Below are positions 10,019 to 19,033 of a stretch of DNA of 22,473 nt, piece by piece. Below the pieces are notes generated by a model. The model did no database searches. It saw nothing but the letters and a program-made list of their open reading frames with translations, and had not been told where the DNA came from. This DNA is from Lingula anatina (Eukaryota; Brachiopoda; Lingulata; Lingulida; Lingulidae), in contig NW_019774147.1 of assembly GCF_001039355.2 (NCBI RefSeq), positions 583,678 to 606,150 on the forward strand, in the 5' to 3' direction. Both the position numbers and the translations under genes were made by a program. Numbering within the stretch: the stretch's first letter is position 1; every line of letters begins with the position of its first letter.

Positions 10019-10645
10019 GACCTTGAAACCCAGGGGCAACACTGGGCATATCTTTGCCAGTTTTGAAGATATGGGGAGGGGGAGGCAAAAACATGCAGTT
10101 CAAGGTGGAAAAGTAGGTCGAAGGTCAAATTCAAGGTCACTATAAGACTGCCAGCATATGACATCCATAATTTTACCAGTTTTAGCACTATCAGGGACAG
10201 AAAATTTGCAAAGTTCAGTTCACTGTGAAAAAGTAGGTCAAAGGTCAATTTCAAGATCACAGTATATGACATCCTTCTCAAGTTCAATAGCAATTATGGG
10301 CATTTCTTTGCCAATTTTGGAGATATAAAGGCCGGAAAACATGCAAAGTTCAGTTCATGGTGAAAAGTAGGTAAAAGATCAATTTCAAGTAGGGTTGCTA
10401 GTTTTGAAGATATGGGAGGAGGCAAAAATATGCAGTTCATGGTGGAAAAGTAGGTCAAGGTGAAATTCAAAGTCACGGTGAGACTGACAATATGTGACTT
10501 CCTAAGAATACCAGTTTTAGAGATTTAAGGGAAGGAAAATTTGCAAAGTTCAGTTCATGGTAAAAGTAGGTCAAAGTTCAATTTTAGAGTCACAGTTAGA
10601 TTGCCAGTATATGACTTCCTATATTCAAGTTCAGAAAACTTGCAA
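10019..10645 (+). repeat. Family D-related tandem block (about 110-170 bp irregular units)
   Basis: At least five irregular units, each with some form of 'GCAAAGTTCAGTTCATGGTG', AAAGTAGGTCAAAGGTCAA, TTTCAAGGTCAC, ATATGACTTCC and TTTTGAAGATATGGG. Sites near 10115, 10235, 10367, 10451 and 10568 mark the repeated AGGTCA core. Minus frames at 9997-10476 derive from this block and are discarded. Confidence 0.72.
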
Positions 10646-11271
10646 AGTGCAGGTCATCATGAAAAGTACGGTAATTTTTCGATCTTTTCAATAATGCATT
10701 CTTTTTGATATTTTTAATTTCTCCGCAAATTGAATTTTTTTGTAAATCATAAAATTCGATTAATGGCAACTTTTGCACTATTCTATTTTCAAAAATCGAT
10801 AGCAAGTTTGGGTTGACTTGCTAAGAAGATTGTTAAAATCTGGAACGCCAGTGTAACTGTAGCCATTCGCGCCAATATCATCAATTAGATGTTATCGCGA
10901 GTCATGCAAATCTGTGTACCTGAACAAAGGCCACCTCATTCGTGAAAGCTGATTAATTTTAATTAATGTTAAAAACTACTCAATTAACTTGAAACTGTCT
11001 ACAAAGGGAGCATTTGAAATCAACAGTGATGGTATGGTGGGTCGTTTTGAAGGTCAAATTAAACATTTGAAATAGATAGGAAGGTCCACAGACTTGCGAA
11101 AATTGATTGCATAGTTCCCGTTAAAAGATTAATCAAAAGCTCTATGTGTAGCAAAACGCAAATAATTTTACCTGATATTTTCGTTCATACAGTAATTATA
11201 CTGAATTTGTAATCAGAAATAAATTGTTTCGATGTTACAGTCTTACAAGTCTGCTGAATAAATGAATTTTA

Positions 11272-11384
11272 AGTCTTTTGGTTCATCTAGAGATTGATTT
11301 TATATCACCAAAGCATGCAACAGCCATACAACGGCGATAAGTACGGATTTGTGCGTGAATAAGAAGCAGCAGCAGCGTACCTAC
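11272..11384 (-). other. Strong acceptor and phase-compatible minus frame in intron 4
   Basis: On the minus strand TTTTTTCTTTCTGTTTGTAG precedes a frame that would fit after exon 4 (phase 1), reading TLLLLLIHAQIRTYRRC and ending at TGA after about 31 codons. It could be an alternative terminal exon of the SEA-like gene. No minus-strand polyadenylation signal is obvious just downstream, so support is weak. Confidence 0.15.
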
Positions 11385-11943
11385 AAACAGAAAGAAAAAA
11401 TGAATGAATTGAATTTTCAATCGTGATTAAATTACTTAAAACTGAATATTTCTTGTGTCTAAGCATAACTTTATGATCCGAATCATTTTATTCTTACTTC
11501 TTAGCTATCACTTATATTCTAAATTATGTTTGCCATGGCACCATACAGTGAAATTGTATCCAATTTTCCGTGCGATTTCTTGACATCGAAAATATTTACA
11601 GGCCAGGCGCATACGTGCGTGTCATGTTCTTTCTTTCATATAATGCTTCCAGCGCCTTGCCTCCATTTCTTTTGAATAAACGTTGTTTAAAAAAAATGTT
11701 CTTTCTCCAACGACCTTAAGGTAAGGTAGCAAAAAAGTTTGTTGGTTTAAAATAGTTCACACGGAGCCCTCTCGCTCTCAGTGCAATTGCCATATGTTCT
11801 CCGTGCGGCCTCCTTGAAGATCGATACGCGTTCGGGAAGCCCTCCACAAATTTTTGCACCCATGTGGTCAACATATGGAAACACAACATAAAAACCATAC
11901 ATGTGAATTACATTAAGTTGTGAAAACCTTCACTTTTGTTATG

Positions 11944-11998
11944 CGGCATGAAAAGGGGTTTGCGAAATCATGCCAGGACCACACAGACATCGTTTGGT
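11944..11998 (+). other. Possible first exon: start codons before a consensus donor
   Basis: Near 11941-11998 three ATGs in different frames lead to TCGTTTG followed by GTAAGTGTAAC, a perfect donor. The surroundings (10840-11940) lack the repeats seen elsewhere and have a few more CpG dinucleotides, which would suit a promoter. No second exon on the plus strand could be linked, so this is a weak suggestion. Confidence 0.18.
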
Positions 11999-12147
11999 AA
12001 GTGTAACAACACATACAAGAAACTTTTTGATTCGCTATTTTCAATGCGACAGGTCACTGGACAATGTCGTATTTCAATAAAAACGATGAAAATGGATTTT
12101 CTGCCAGGGCAATTAGTTTTTCCCCATCGAAAAGATAGAAGAATTAC

Positions 12148-12400
12148 CATAGGTTAAAGGTCAATTTCAAGGTCATAGTTAGATTACCAGTATATTACTT
12201 CCTCTTCAAGTTAAATAGTGTCTATGGGTGTATATCTGCTAATTATGGAGTATCTCAAATTTTGTTTTCACCACTGAATATTGCAAAGTTGTACTTTTTG
12301 ATATATAGTGCAATGCCTAAACCATATCTCAAACAAAAAAATGGACACCACTTTCAGAATTGTGCCCGACAAGTTCTACAAAATGCAAAAAACAAAAGGT
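12148..12400 (+). repeat. Family D repeat copy 4 (rearranged order)
   Basis: Begins TAGGTTAAAGGTCAATTTCA and AGGTCATAG, continues through TACTTCCTCTTCAAGTTAAAT and CTTTTTGATATATAGTGC, and ends near GACAAGTTCTACAAAATGC. The half-site core is at the front rather than the back, so this is one period of a larger circularly permuted repeat. The plus frame at 12262-12471 is repeat-derived. Confidence 0.55.
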
Positions 12401-12514
12401 CTCTAGCATTTACAGTTCCAAAATTAGAGAGAGTGTTCAGTTTCAGTATCAAATGGCTGGTTCTCCCATGAAAATGCACTGATTGACCCCAAACTCCCAA
12501 AGATAAAAGGAGTC

Positions 12515-13076
12515 CCTAATAAAGGGTACCGGAGAAGATCAGCATTGGTTAGAATTGTGCAGGAAGTGACGTGTAGTGGTGTAAGACGTAAAGCTGAGTG
12601 GCCTTTTTTGCTGAAGGTGAATGGGAATGAAGGCGAGGGTGGGCTTGGAGAAAAAAGCAGTTATTCTAACAACACGGTAAGGTAACATTTTATTTTTATG
12701 CATTTGGGGCAGAGAATACTTGTAGAAACAATAGGCACATGATGTGAAAACGTGTCACGAAACTTGAAGGTGCAAAACCATGGTTAATTTGCAGACAATT
12801 TGTTTTGAAATACATGCTGCGTCGACCGCCAGCGCTGTCTACATCATACGAGCATGTGCGCAAGCCCCCGGCAGTGTTAATGATAGGGGGATTACGATAG
12901 ACAGCGCAAGTCGCTCACAGCAGGAGTCACTGTTGCCGCTGTTAAGCCGGTAATTAAGTCTTTAACTTGACTAAACATGTTTTGCTTTGTAACTTGCGTC
13001 CTTCAGTCTTGCTGTTGCGGAAGCGCCGGCAGGACATATCTCCACCTTGCCGATATTTATCCCGACTCCCAACTTT
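12515..13076 (+). repeat. Two joined modules (A 12515-12833, B 12833-13076) with inverted copies elsewhere
   Basis: Module A matches the reverse complement of 16016-16330 and module B matches the reverse complement of 4113-4348, each at roughly 70-85% by eye. A holds AGGAAGTGACGTG (ETS/CRE-like) at 12561-12573 and a donor-like ACACG-GTAAGG at 12676. In A one frame is open in both copies up to the donor, but the alignment between them contains a frameshift and a later compensating indel, so coding constraint is not shown. B contains GTCTTTAACTTGACTAAACA and TCCTTCAGTCTTGC. It may be a duplicated promoter/first exon or an unknown transposon. Confidence 0.65.
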
Positions 13077-13598
13077 AGTATTATTGTTTTTGATTTTATC
13101 AAAGTCTTATTATATCAGAAAACCTGCATATTTTCATACGTTAAGATAATTATAGAAACTGTAGAAAAAGCTACTCGTACATCAGGGATAGAAAACAAGA
13201 CCTTGCAGCACTATAACCTATTATTCATCAACAGAAGTTCCTGTTTCACTTTTTTTCTCCCAAATTACAAAGTCTGATGACAACTGAAAGGTTTTAGCCA
13301 TACCTCAGGGCAGTGAGTCTGGATTTGATTAAAAGTAATAAAAGTATATTTTGAAGAATTTTCCTAGCCTTCGGCAATTTCTGCAAAGCTTTGGTATGCG
13401 CGGCAATACAGAGCTGTCGATATCAGCGTGAGAGCATAATAGAATTGGTGGAACAACGGTTAACGTCGTTGCATACTCAGTAACCTTCCCAATGGGAGTT
13501 CATGCCCCCGATGGTACTTTTGAAGATTTTGAAATTGTCATTATTATAGATATCTATTAATATATAAAACAGTTGTGGCTAATTGTTTTTGCAATGGA
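13077..13598. other. Intron 4 interior, no gene seen
   Basis: Between module B and the 31-bp direct repeat. Slightly higher CpG around 13370-13470, including an AACGGTTAACGTCGTT near-palindrome, but no exon borders or protein signal. Confidence 0.4.
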
Positions 13599-13707
13599 GT
13601 AATCACGCATTGTCTTCTAACTTGCGGCTTAGTTGACTCCTTGCTGGGAAGAAGTAGCGGCCTCATACTGCTGTGCGTAATCACACATTGTCTTCTTACT
13701 TGCGGCT
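13599..13707 (+). repeat. 31-bp direct repeat, 78-bp period
   Basis: GTAATCACGCATTGTCTTCT followed by AACTTGCGGCT at 13599-13629 recurs at 13677-13707 with two changes. The spacer is unique. It sits immediately left of family B copy 3. Role unknown. Confidence 0.7.
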
Positions 13708-13730
13708 ACACAACGGTTGCATTGTATTAA

Positions 13731-14428
13731 CAAGGCAGCAAAGCTGTCAAATGTACAGACAAAAAACAGGAAAAAAGGTCAATTTGTCAATTTTGATGCA
13801 ATAATAAATAATGCTTACAATAGCACAGTCAGTCAACAGAAATTTTTAATCATGCACAACAGGTAACATGGTCAATAACAGGAGCGGACCCTGAGATATT
13901 TTCTGACAGTATTCCAAAGTATCTATGTTGATCCATCCTCCATTTTGATGGTTTTCCAACAGAAAAAAATAGATACCAGTCAATATAAACTTAATAACCT
14001 GTCTTCCAGAAGACCCAGAAGATGGTCTCAATCCACCTCTTCAATAAGATTAGTTTCAGGACCATGAGAGACCAAAGTCACATGATGAAAGTCTCAATAT
14101 TTGAAAAATGATGACAGTGCATAAAATAATATTATATAATGTTTAAAGACATAAAAAACAATACAACTGCTTATGTGGAAATACAGAAAATGTGCAGAGC
14201 CTCGAGCGGATGAGAGTTAAAAGTCACAAATGCAAGTGTTTGAGAAAAAATTGTAAAGGAAAACATAACAAAACTAGAAAACCACCGATAGTGCAGACCT
14301 CTGCCAAGGCAGCAATTGTTGATTATTATTGATTGATTATTGAGCCAGACCACCACTTCTGACAGTTCCTGAAAATTTCAGCAAAATCGGTCCATAACTT
14401 TTTGAGTTATGTTGATGACAGACAAACA
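13731..14428 (+). repeat. Family B composite repeat copy 3
   Basis: The most complete pairing with copy 2: the same CAAGGCAGCAAAGCTGTC start, the MITE at about 13879-14041 flanked by (T)CAATAA on both sides, the second CAAGGCAGCAA at 14305, then a shortened tail with AACTTTTTGAGTTATG and GACAGACAAACAGG. Frames at 13846-14031 and 14171-14356 are repeat-derived. Confidence 0.72.
13879..14041 (+). mobile_element. MITE inside family B (copy M3)
   Basis: Left end CAGGAGCGGA, right end AATCCACCTCTT, flanked by (T)CAATAA on each side (13872-13878 and 14041-14047). The interior contains TCTTCCAGAAGACCCAGAAG, the reverse complement of the conserved part of M4. Equivalent insertions sit at the same place in the other two B copies, so the MITE entered B before B spread. 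Confidence 0.68.
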
Positions 14429-14829
14429 GGGCCTGAGGTAAATATAATTTCAATGAAGCTGCTATTCAAATTTTTAATCTTTGATTATATATATATATAT
14501 AATAACCTGCATAATTATCACTGCTTCCTTATTATTAATGTAGCAGAGAGCTTAACTTTTGGGAGTTTACAAGGAAATATCAACAAGTGTGCTTTATGTA
14601 ATCTCCTTTAATGGCCTATCAATTAGGCAAATGACTTTATAACTCAGAAATTAGCTAAGTGATACCCAAGGGATATTAACAGACTGACCCTCTCAAAGGT
14701 CTTTCAGGCCCATAAGTCACATCTTAAGAAAAGCACAAAACAATAATGCACAAAATAGGAGACTACCAATTCTGATGCAATAATACATTATGTTTTACTG
14801 CACAGTCAACATCAAATTTTAATTATGCN

Positions 14830-15289
14830 TATAAATATTCATCAGTTTTGTAAGTTTCAAGCCAAAAAGTAAAATGGGTTTCCACTTATCGTGTTATCGG
14901 TGCTGCATATATGCTGAAAAAAGTGAAAAAACAGAATAACTTCCCAAAAAATGGCCCGATCATGCTGATTTTCAAACTTGACCTGCACATTATGAATATT
15001 CATCAGTTTTATAAGTTTCAAGCCAAAAGGTTTTTCACTTATCGTGTTATCGGTGTTATAATAATGCTAAAAAAAGTGAAAAAACAGCATAACTTCCCTA
15101 AAAATGGCCCGATCATGCTGATTTTCGAACTTGACCTGCGTATTTTGAATATTCATCAGTTCTGTAAATTTGAATACAAAATGTAAAACGGTATTCCACT
15201 TATCGTGTTATCGCTGAGTGCACGGCGACGACGGCGACGACAGACGCAGATGATGGTTATATGTACAGACACATCTGTGTCTGTACATA
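14830..15289 (+). repeat. Family A (pearl/HINE-like) element copy 5
   Basis: Begins inside a core unit immediately after an N (14829), then has two further cores (GATTTTC near 14967 and 15120), a short microsatellite (GGCGACGACGGCGACGAC, about 15224-15241) and a perfect palindrome at 15260-15289. The frame at 14911-15186 that looks like a repeated short protein is simply this tandem repeat translated. Confidence 0.8.
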
Positions 15290-15590
15290 ATAAAGTAATA
15301 CCTATTCATAAGGAAGGGGGCAGATGGTAATCTTACGAGAATTAAATCAGTTATCGATCTAACGCGTACCAGTAGTCTTGTTTTTTAATAGCCAAACAGT
15401 ACCTGTCAGAATCGCTTTTCCAACTGAGTATTGCATAATAATGTCAATAATTAGTAACTTAGAGCTAGTCTTAATTACCTGTTAGCTTTGGGATCGGCTC
15501 ACCTGAATTCTCTTTTCATCTTTTTGGGAAGATCTTGTAAGATGCCACTAAATGCCCTTCGCGTACTTGTGATTAGTGCCTACCCTGGTG
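15290..15590. other. Intron 4 interior, no gene seen
   Basis: Unique sequence between family A copy 5 and MITE M5. The frame at 15488-15700 ends inside the MITE and has no support. The following 15702-16015 is also unremarkable. Confidence 0.4.
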
Positions 15591-15597
15591 TATTAGT

Positions 15598-15694
15598 CAG
15601 GGGCAGATTTAGGCCGTCTTCTGGGCCTTCAGGAAGACGATCAGATTTTCAAGTTTACATTGACGGGTATTTAATTTTTTTCTGTCCGCCCCTG
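15598..15694 (-). mobile_element. MITE copy M5, 97 bp, same family
   Basis: Termini CAGGGGCAGAT and GTCCGCCCCTG form an inverted pair with one or two mismatches. Flanks are TATTAGT (15591-15597) and TATTAGA (15695-15701), a 7-bp near-duplication. The interior shares TCTTCTGG, TTCAGGAAGA and AAGTTTACATTGA with M4. It is a short internal-deletion derivative of the family. Confidence 0.75.
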
Positions 15695-16015
15695 TATTAG
15701 AGTGAGCATATGTGTGGAATTTCATGTCAGATGGACATATAAAGATCTAACAATTCGTCGCATTATTTAAAAAAAAAGATACATCTTTGCACAGCAGGCG
15801 TGAATCGATGCGTTTCAGTTGTTAGTTACGAACTACTTCCTAGTTTTCACAAGGTCCTTCAATAACTATAAAACATCATTATAATTGCAGCCCATACCAT
15901 AAAACACCCAAAAATACTTAGATATGGTCATATCAGATTATATAAATGTCAAAATTCGAAATGACAACGATTTATAGCCTCCCGGGAATTCCTTTCCCTT
16001 TCCACTCTTTGTCGT

Positions 16016-16330
16016 GCTGGCGGTCAATGCAGCATGTATTTAAAAAAAAGTTGTCTGCAAATTAACCACGATTTTGCACCTTCAAGTTCAGTGTCACGTT
16101 TTCATATCCTGTGCCTATTATTTCTACAAGTATTCTCTGCCCGAAATGCGTAAAGAAGAAATGTCATCTTACCATGTTGTTTGAAAAACTGCTTTTTTCT
16201 CCGAGTCCATGTCTCCTCTCCAGTTCACCTCCAGCACAAAATGACCACTCAGCTTTACGTCTTACACCACTACACGTCATTTCCGGCACAATTCTGACCA
16301 ATGCTGATCTTCTCTGGTACCCTTTATTGT
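16016..16330 (-). repeat. Inverted copy of module A
   Basis: Reverse complement of 12515-12833 as far as CCGCCAGC, where it stops abruptly. Here the composite site reads CCGGAAATGACGTG (reverse strand of 16273-16287). An ATG in good context (GAGACATGG, 16210-16208) opens MDSEKKAVFQTT before a donor-like GTAAGA at 16172, whereas the plus copy has lost this ATG. It could be an alternative first exon inside intron 4 of the SEA-like gene; evidence is thin. Confidence 0.6.
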
Positions 16331-16429
16331 AACCCCTCAATTAAAAAATGAGACCTTAGGTCTGTGTATTTTCTGAAAATTGGCACAAACAAATATTTTT
16401 TTGCACAAAGTTCCCATTTTTAAAATTTT

Positions 16430-16857
16430 TTAATTTTGGCCCATTTGACCTTGAAATAAAGGTCAAAAGTCAAATCCAAGGGCATATTTGGAATCTCCAC
16501 GTTTGACTTTTATTTAAACTTTTATAGTAATTTTTCCCATAATTCCTTCAGTTTGGGAGATATTTTGCATTAAATTTTCAAAAATTTTGACAAGGGTGCG
16601 TTTCAAAAACGTCATGCCCAGGCCAATGCATGGACTGAGACAAAAAACAGGGGGTTCAAGTTGAGATTAAATGTGACCTTAAGCCAATAGATGTGGACAC
16701 AGGTCCCTGCGGTCTAGGAGGAGAAGGGTAACAGTGACTTGTATCCCACGCCATCCTGTGGAGCCAGTGGAGCTGGCGGAGCCCAGGGCCGAGAGGGCTT
16801 TACGAGACAGGTTGGAACTAAACCATTAGTACCACCAGCGTACATGCTGGTAGTACT
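16430..16857 (+). repeat. Family E repeat copy 1 ending in a hairpin
   Basis: Aligns with 21750-22127. Shared landmarks are TTTATAGTAA, GGGAGATATT, CAAGTTGAGAT, GATGTGGA, ACAGG, GTCTAGGAGGA and GTAACAGTGACTTG. It closes with AGTACCACCAGC, a short loop and GCTGGTAGTACT (16828-16857; one mismatch in a 12-bp stem). Confidence 0.72.
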
Positions 16858-16932
16858 AAATATTCAGTCAAGCTGGTTTACATGTGGTTGTACATAGAAA
16901 GGGGTGTGCCAAATGTTACAACTACACCATAC

Positions 16933-17069
16933 CTTCACAGTCACAAGAATTATTCACTGACAAAACATTCAGTGTAGCTTTCTTCAAATCTTCTTCCATA
17001 CTATCCTCTTCCCCAATCTTTGTTACTCTTATCTTTACATATGCCAAGAGTGTGCCACCATAGCTTTCG
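16933..17069 (-). CDS. Exon 4 of the SEA-like gene: core of the SEA-like segment and start of the Cys-rich part
   Basis: The minus-strand acceptor is a long pyrimidine tract ending CATTACAG; the donor is GTGAAG followed by GTATGGTG. The 137 nt carry one base completing the Tyr codon, 45 codons, and one base starting the next codon. The peptide begins ESYGGTLLAYVKIRVTKIG, then an acidic helix with EEDLKK, then ends NNSCDCE. In SEA domains a glycine-containing turn (often GSVVV) is followed by a long beta strand and an acidic helix. Here the turn is GGTLL, so the canonical self-cleavage motif is absent. The CDCE ending also recalls the NTR domain of sFRP proteins, an alternative I hold as less likely. 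Most of this exon is copied exactly at 19124-19268. Confidence 0.75.
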
Positions 17070-18281
17070 CTGTAATGTACAAATGGAAAAAAAACAGTAC
17101 TTATTTTTAAGTAATATTCCACTGCATTTTTCATTTGGATTTAACCTTTTCACATTTGAAAATTCCATAATAAGTGTTTTCTGAAACAAAATTTGATGCT
17201 GAATACCAATCTGGCAATTTTTTCTACAGCAATTATTTGCCTTAGTGATTTGACAATTTTTAAAATGGCTGCCAAAAAGGCCTACAAAAAGTTTCAATTA
17301 GGGATACTACAGCGTGTCATGTGTTTTTTCTTGTGTTTAGGTTGCAAAATCCATTCTGATGTTAATACTGTGACAGGTACATTTCAAAGTGGGTTCAGTT
17401 ACCATGTGAGCTAACAGTTTACTGTCAAGCCAGACTGAAGGAGACAGAATATTTGATAATGGAGACAATGAACCACTACAACCAGCTTGGTCAGTCAAAA
17501 TGAAGAGTGATAACATCTCTCAACATCTGTTGGATAGGAATTACAAGGAAGAATCAATTATCCTAACCAAAAAATGAATACTTTTAAATTATTAAGATTA
17601 GATGAATGATACACCTTTAAGAAGCAAGAAGTAAAAAATAAAAGGCAGTACTAACATACATAAAATATATATTACAACCCTAAAAACATAACCAAAACAC
17701 ACAATACAAACTTTGGGTCCTATAATTTTCAATGATGAAACACTTGTAAGGTCATTTGGTTTGCCAAATTGAAAATCGTCATTTTACCAACCACGATGGT
17801 TGTTGTGAAAAAAATAGTTGTCATATTTGTCTTTATCATCAATTTCTGCCATAGAAAACTCTTACTTATCAAAAATTTTGAGCTTCACCAAACTGTTTTC
17901 CGTACAGGTATATTGACGCATAAATTTACTACTGACTTTACTGCTCATAGCTCACACCAGAAATTGACTATTTGTCCCCTTTTGTCTCTAAAAACACCTG
18001 TTCATTCAGAGATTTCCCAAAGAGAGTCTTTTTCAAATTAATTCAAATTTCAAATTAATAATGCTTGAGGGTGAATTCAAATTTATTTGGTCATTCTATC
18101 AACACGTTAAACCAAAAAAATCCTGAAATTGAGAATATCATATCGGTGTTCATTACTGACAAAAATGTCAGGATAATACTTGACAATAAAATCTGATTTT
18201 AAAAAATTACACAAGGTAGCTGTAAAATATCTTACTAAGTAAAACCAAAGGAGCATGCTATAAGCAACGAAAAATACTTAC
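17070..18281. other. Intron 3, no further feature recognised
   Basis: AT-rich intron between exons 4 and 3. Plus frames at 17193-17414 and 17769-18041 lack splice support. The minus frame reaching 17297 is read-through of exon 4 into this intron. Confidence 0.5.
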
Positions 18282-18325
18282 TAAAATTCAATGTAATGAG
18301 TCGAATCATACCCTGCATCTCTTAT
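18282..18325 (-). CDS. Exon 3 of the SEA-like gene (44-nt microexon)
   Basis: A 44-nt exon bounded on the minus strand by TTTCATATTTTAG and a strong donor (TTTTA followed by GTAAGTATTTT). It enters in phase 0 from exon 2 and leaves after two bases (TA), which join the first base (C) of exon 4 to make a Tyr codon. The 14 codons read IRDAGYDSTHYIEF. This fills the expected helix-to-strand region between the SPEY helix and the central glycine pair of exon 4, so no extra exon is needed to give a SEA-like length, though a small additional phase-0 exon cannot be excluded. It is too short for standard ORF listings and is recognised only because both borders and both phases agree with its neighbours. 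Confidence 0.6.
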
Positions 18326-18369
18326 CTAAAATATGAAACATATTCCCATATAAACAAATTATTGAAGTC

Positions 18370-18790
18370 GTACAAGAGCAAGAGAGAGAGAGAGAAAGAA
18401 ATAGACAGAAGAAAAACGTTAAAGAAATAACAAAATGAGATTCAAAATTACACAACGCCAGTATGATGTAACGTGTATACGTTTATAATGTAAATGCAGC
18501 CAGATTGTGTATGACCTACTTGCACTGACACCTGGTGGGTAAGTTTTCTCATTTGCATATGAATAAAGGTCAAGTGCTGAGTAAGTACTTGAAGTTTGGG
18601 ATTCGAACAAGCAAGACGTTGTTCTCTTCGTCTTGTCATGGCGCAATAAATACATTATAAACACTAGATGGTGTCGCTGGGTAGCCATCGCATATCCCCG
18701 CGCTTCCCCATATTATCAAGAGCAGCTTACCCCTAGGGACCACTTACCACACACACGCACGTACTCACACACATACACACACATCACTGC
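18370..18790. repeat. Microsatellites and a small hairpin in intron 2
   Basis: A GA/A-rich run at 18376-18406, a CA-rich run at about 18749-18786, and between them a hairpin CAAGACG ... CGTCTTG (about 18613-18636). The minus strand here carries a GTTCGAATCC string like a tRNA B box, but without a T-stem or a well-spaced A box, so no tRNA gene is called. An (AT) run is at 14485-14501 and an A20 run at 8746-8765. Confidence 0.6.
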
Positions 18791-19033
18791 TTCATCCAAA
18801 GGTATTTAAAAAATGAATATGTGTCAAAGGCCCGGACCCCATGTTTATTATACCCTGGCTGGGCCCATTCTTTATGATGTCTTTGCATTGTTAACAGCAT
18901 AATGGGCAAGTTAATTAACAAAGTTAATTGGCCAACCTGCCAGTTTGTTTGTATGGCATGTGCAGGGGATGTCTTAGATCAAGGCACATATTATTATTCT
19001 TACAGGTGTGGCAAATGAGATATAGTATTTCAT

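Larger units (their letters stand above)
10646..12147. other. Longest repeat-poor stretch of intron 4
   Basis: Contains the two weak exon candidates described separately and a minus frame at 11716-11898 with an unusually polar, Arg-rich tail (YRSSRRPHGEHMAIALRARG). That frame has plausible amino-acid composition but no recognised family and no clear acceptor. An ATGCAAAT octamer lies near 10904. If a second gene starts inside this intron, this is where I would look. Confidence 0.35.

Noticed and set aside
11716-11898. Minus frame with Arg-rich tail as a gene
   Set aside because: Composition is plausible but I recognise no family and find no convincing splice acceptor or partner exon; mentioned only within the stretch description.
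12515-12676. Module A as a protein-coding exon conserved in two copies
   Set aside because: One frame is open in both, but the pair differs by a frameshift and a compensating indel, and changes do not favour third positions clearly.
14911-15186. 91-codon plus frame with internally repeated peptide
   Set aside because: It is the tandem core of family A read in one frame (MLKKVKKQ appears twice because the DNA repeats); no start context, splice sites or conservation.
16933-17069. Exon 4 as part of an NTR (netrin-like) domain
   Set aside because: LKK and CxCE recall sFRP NTR domains, but exons 2-3 with SPEY and the GG turn fit SEA order better; kept only as an alternative.
16922-17297. Longer minus frames extending beyond exon 4
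   Set aside because: They read through the acceptor (17070) and donor (16932) into introns; phase analysis limits coding to 16933-17069.
18560-18690. tRNA-like or SINE-like B box (GTTCGAATCC on the minus strand)
   Set aside because: No T-stem pairing, no correctly spaced A box and no cloverleaf.
18370-18790. CRISPR array or other prokaryotic features
   Set aside because: The short repeats are GA and CA microsatellites; the whole window has eukaryotic intron-exon structure.
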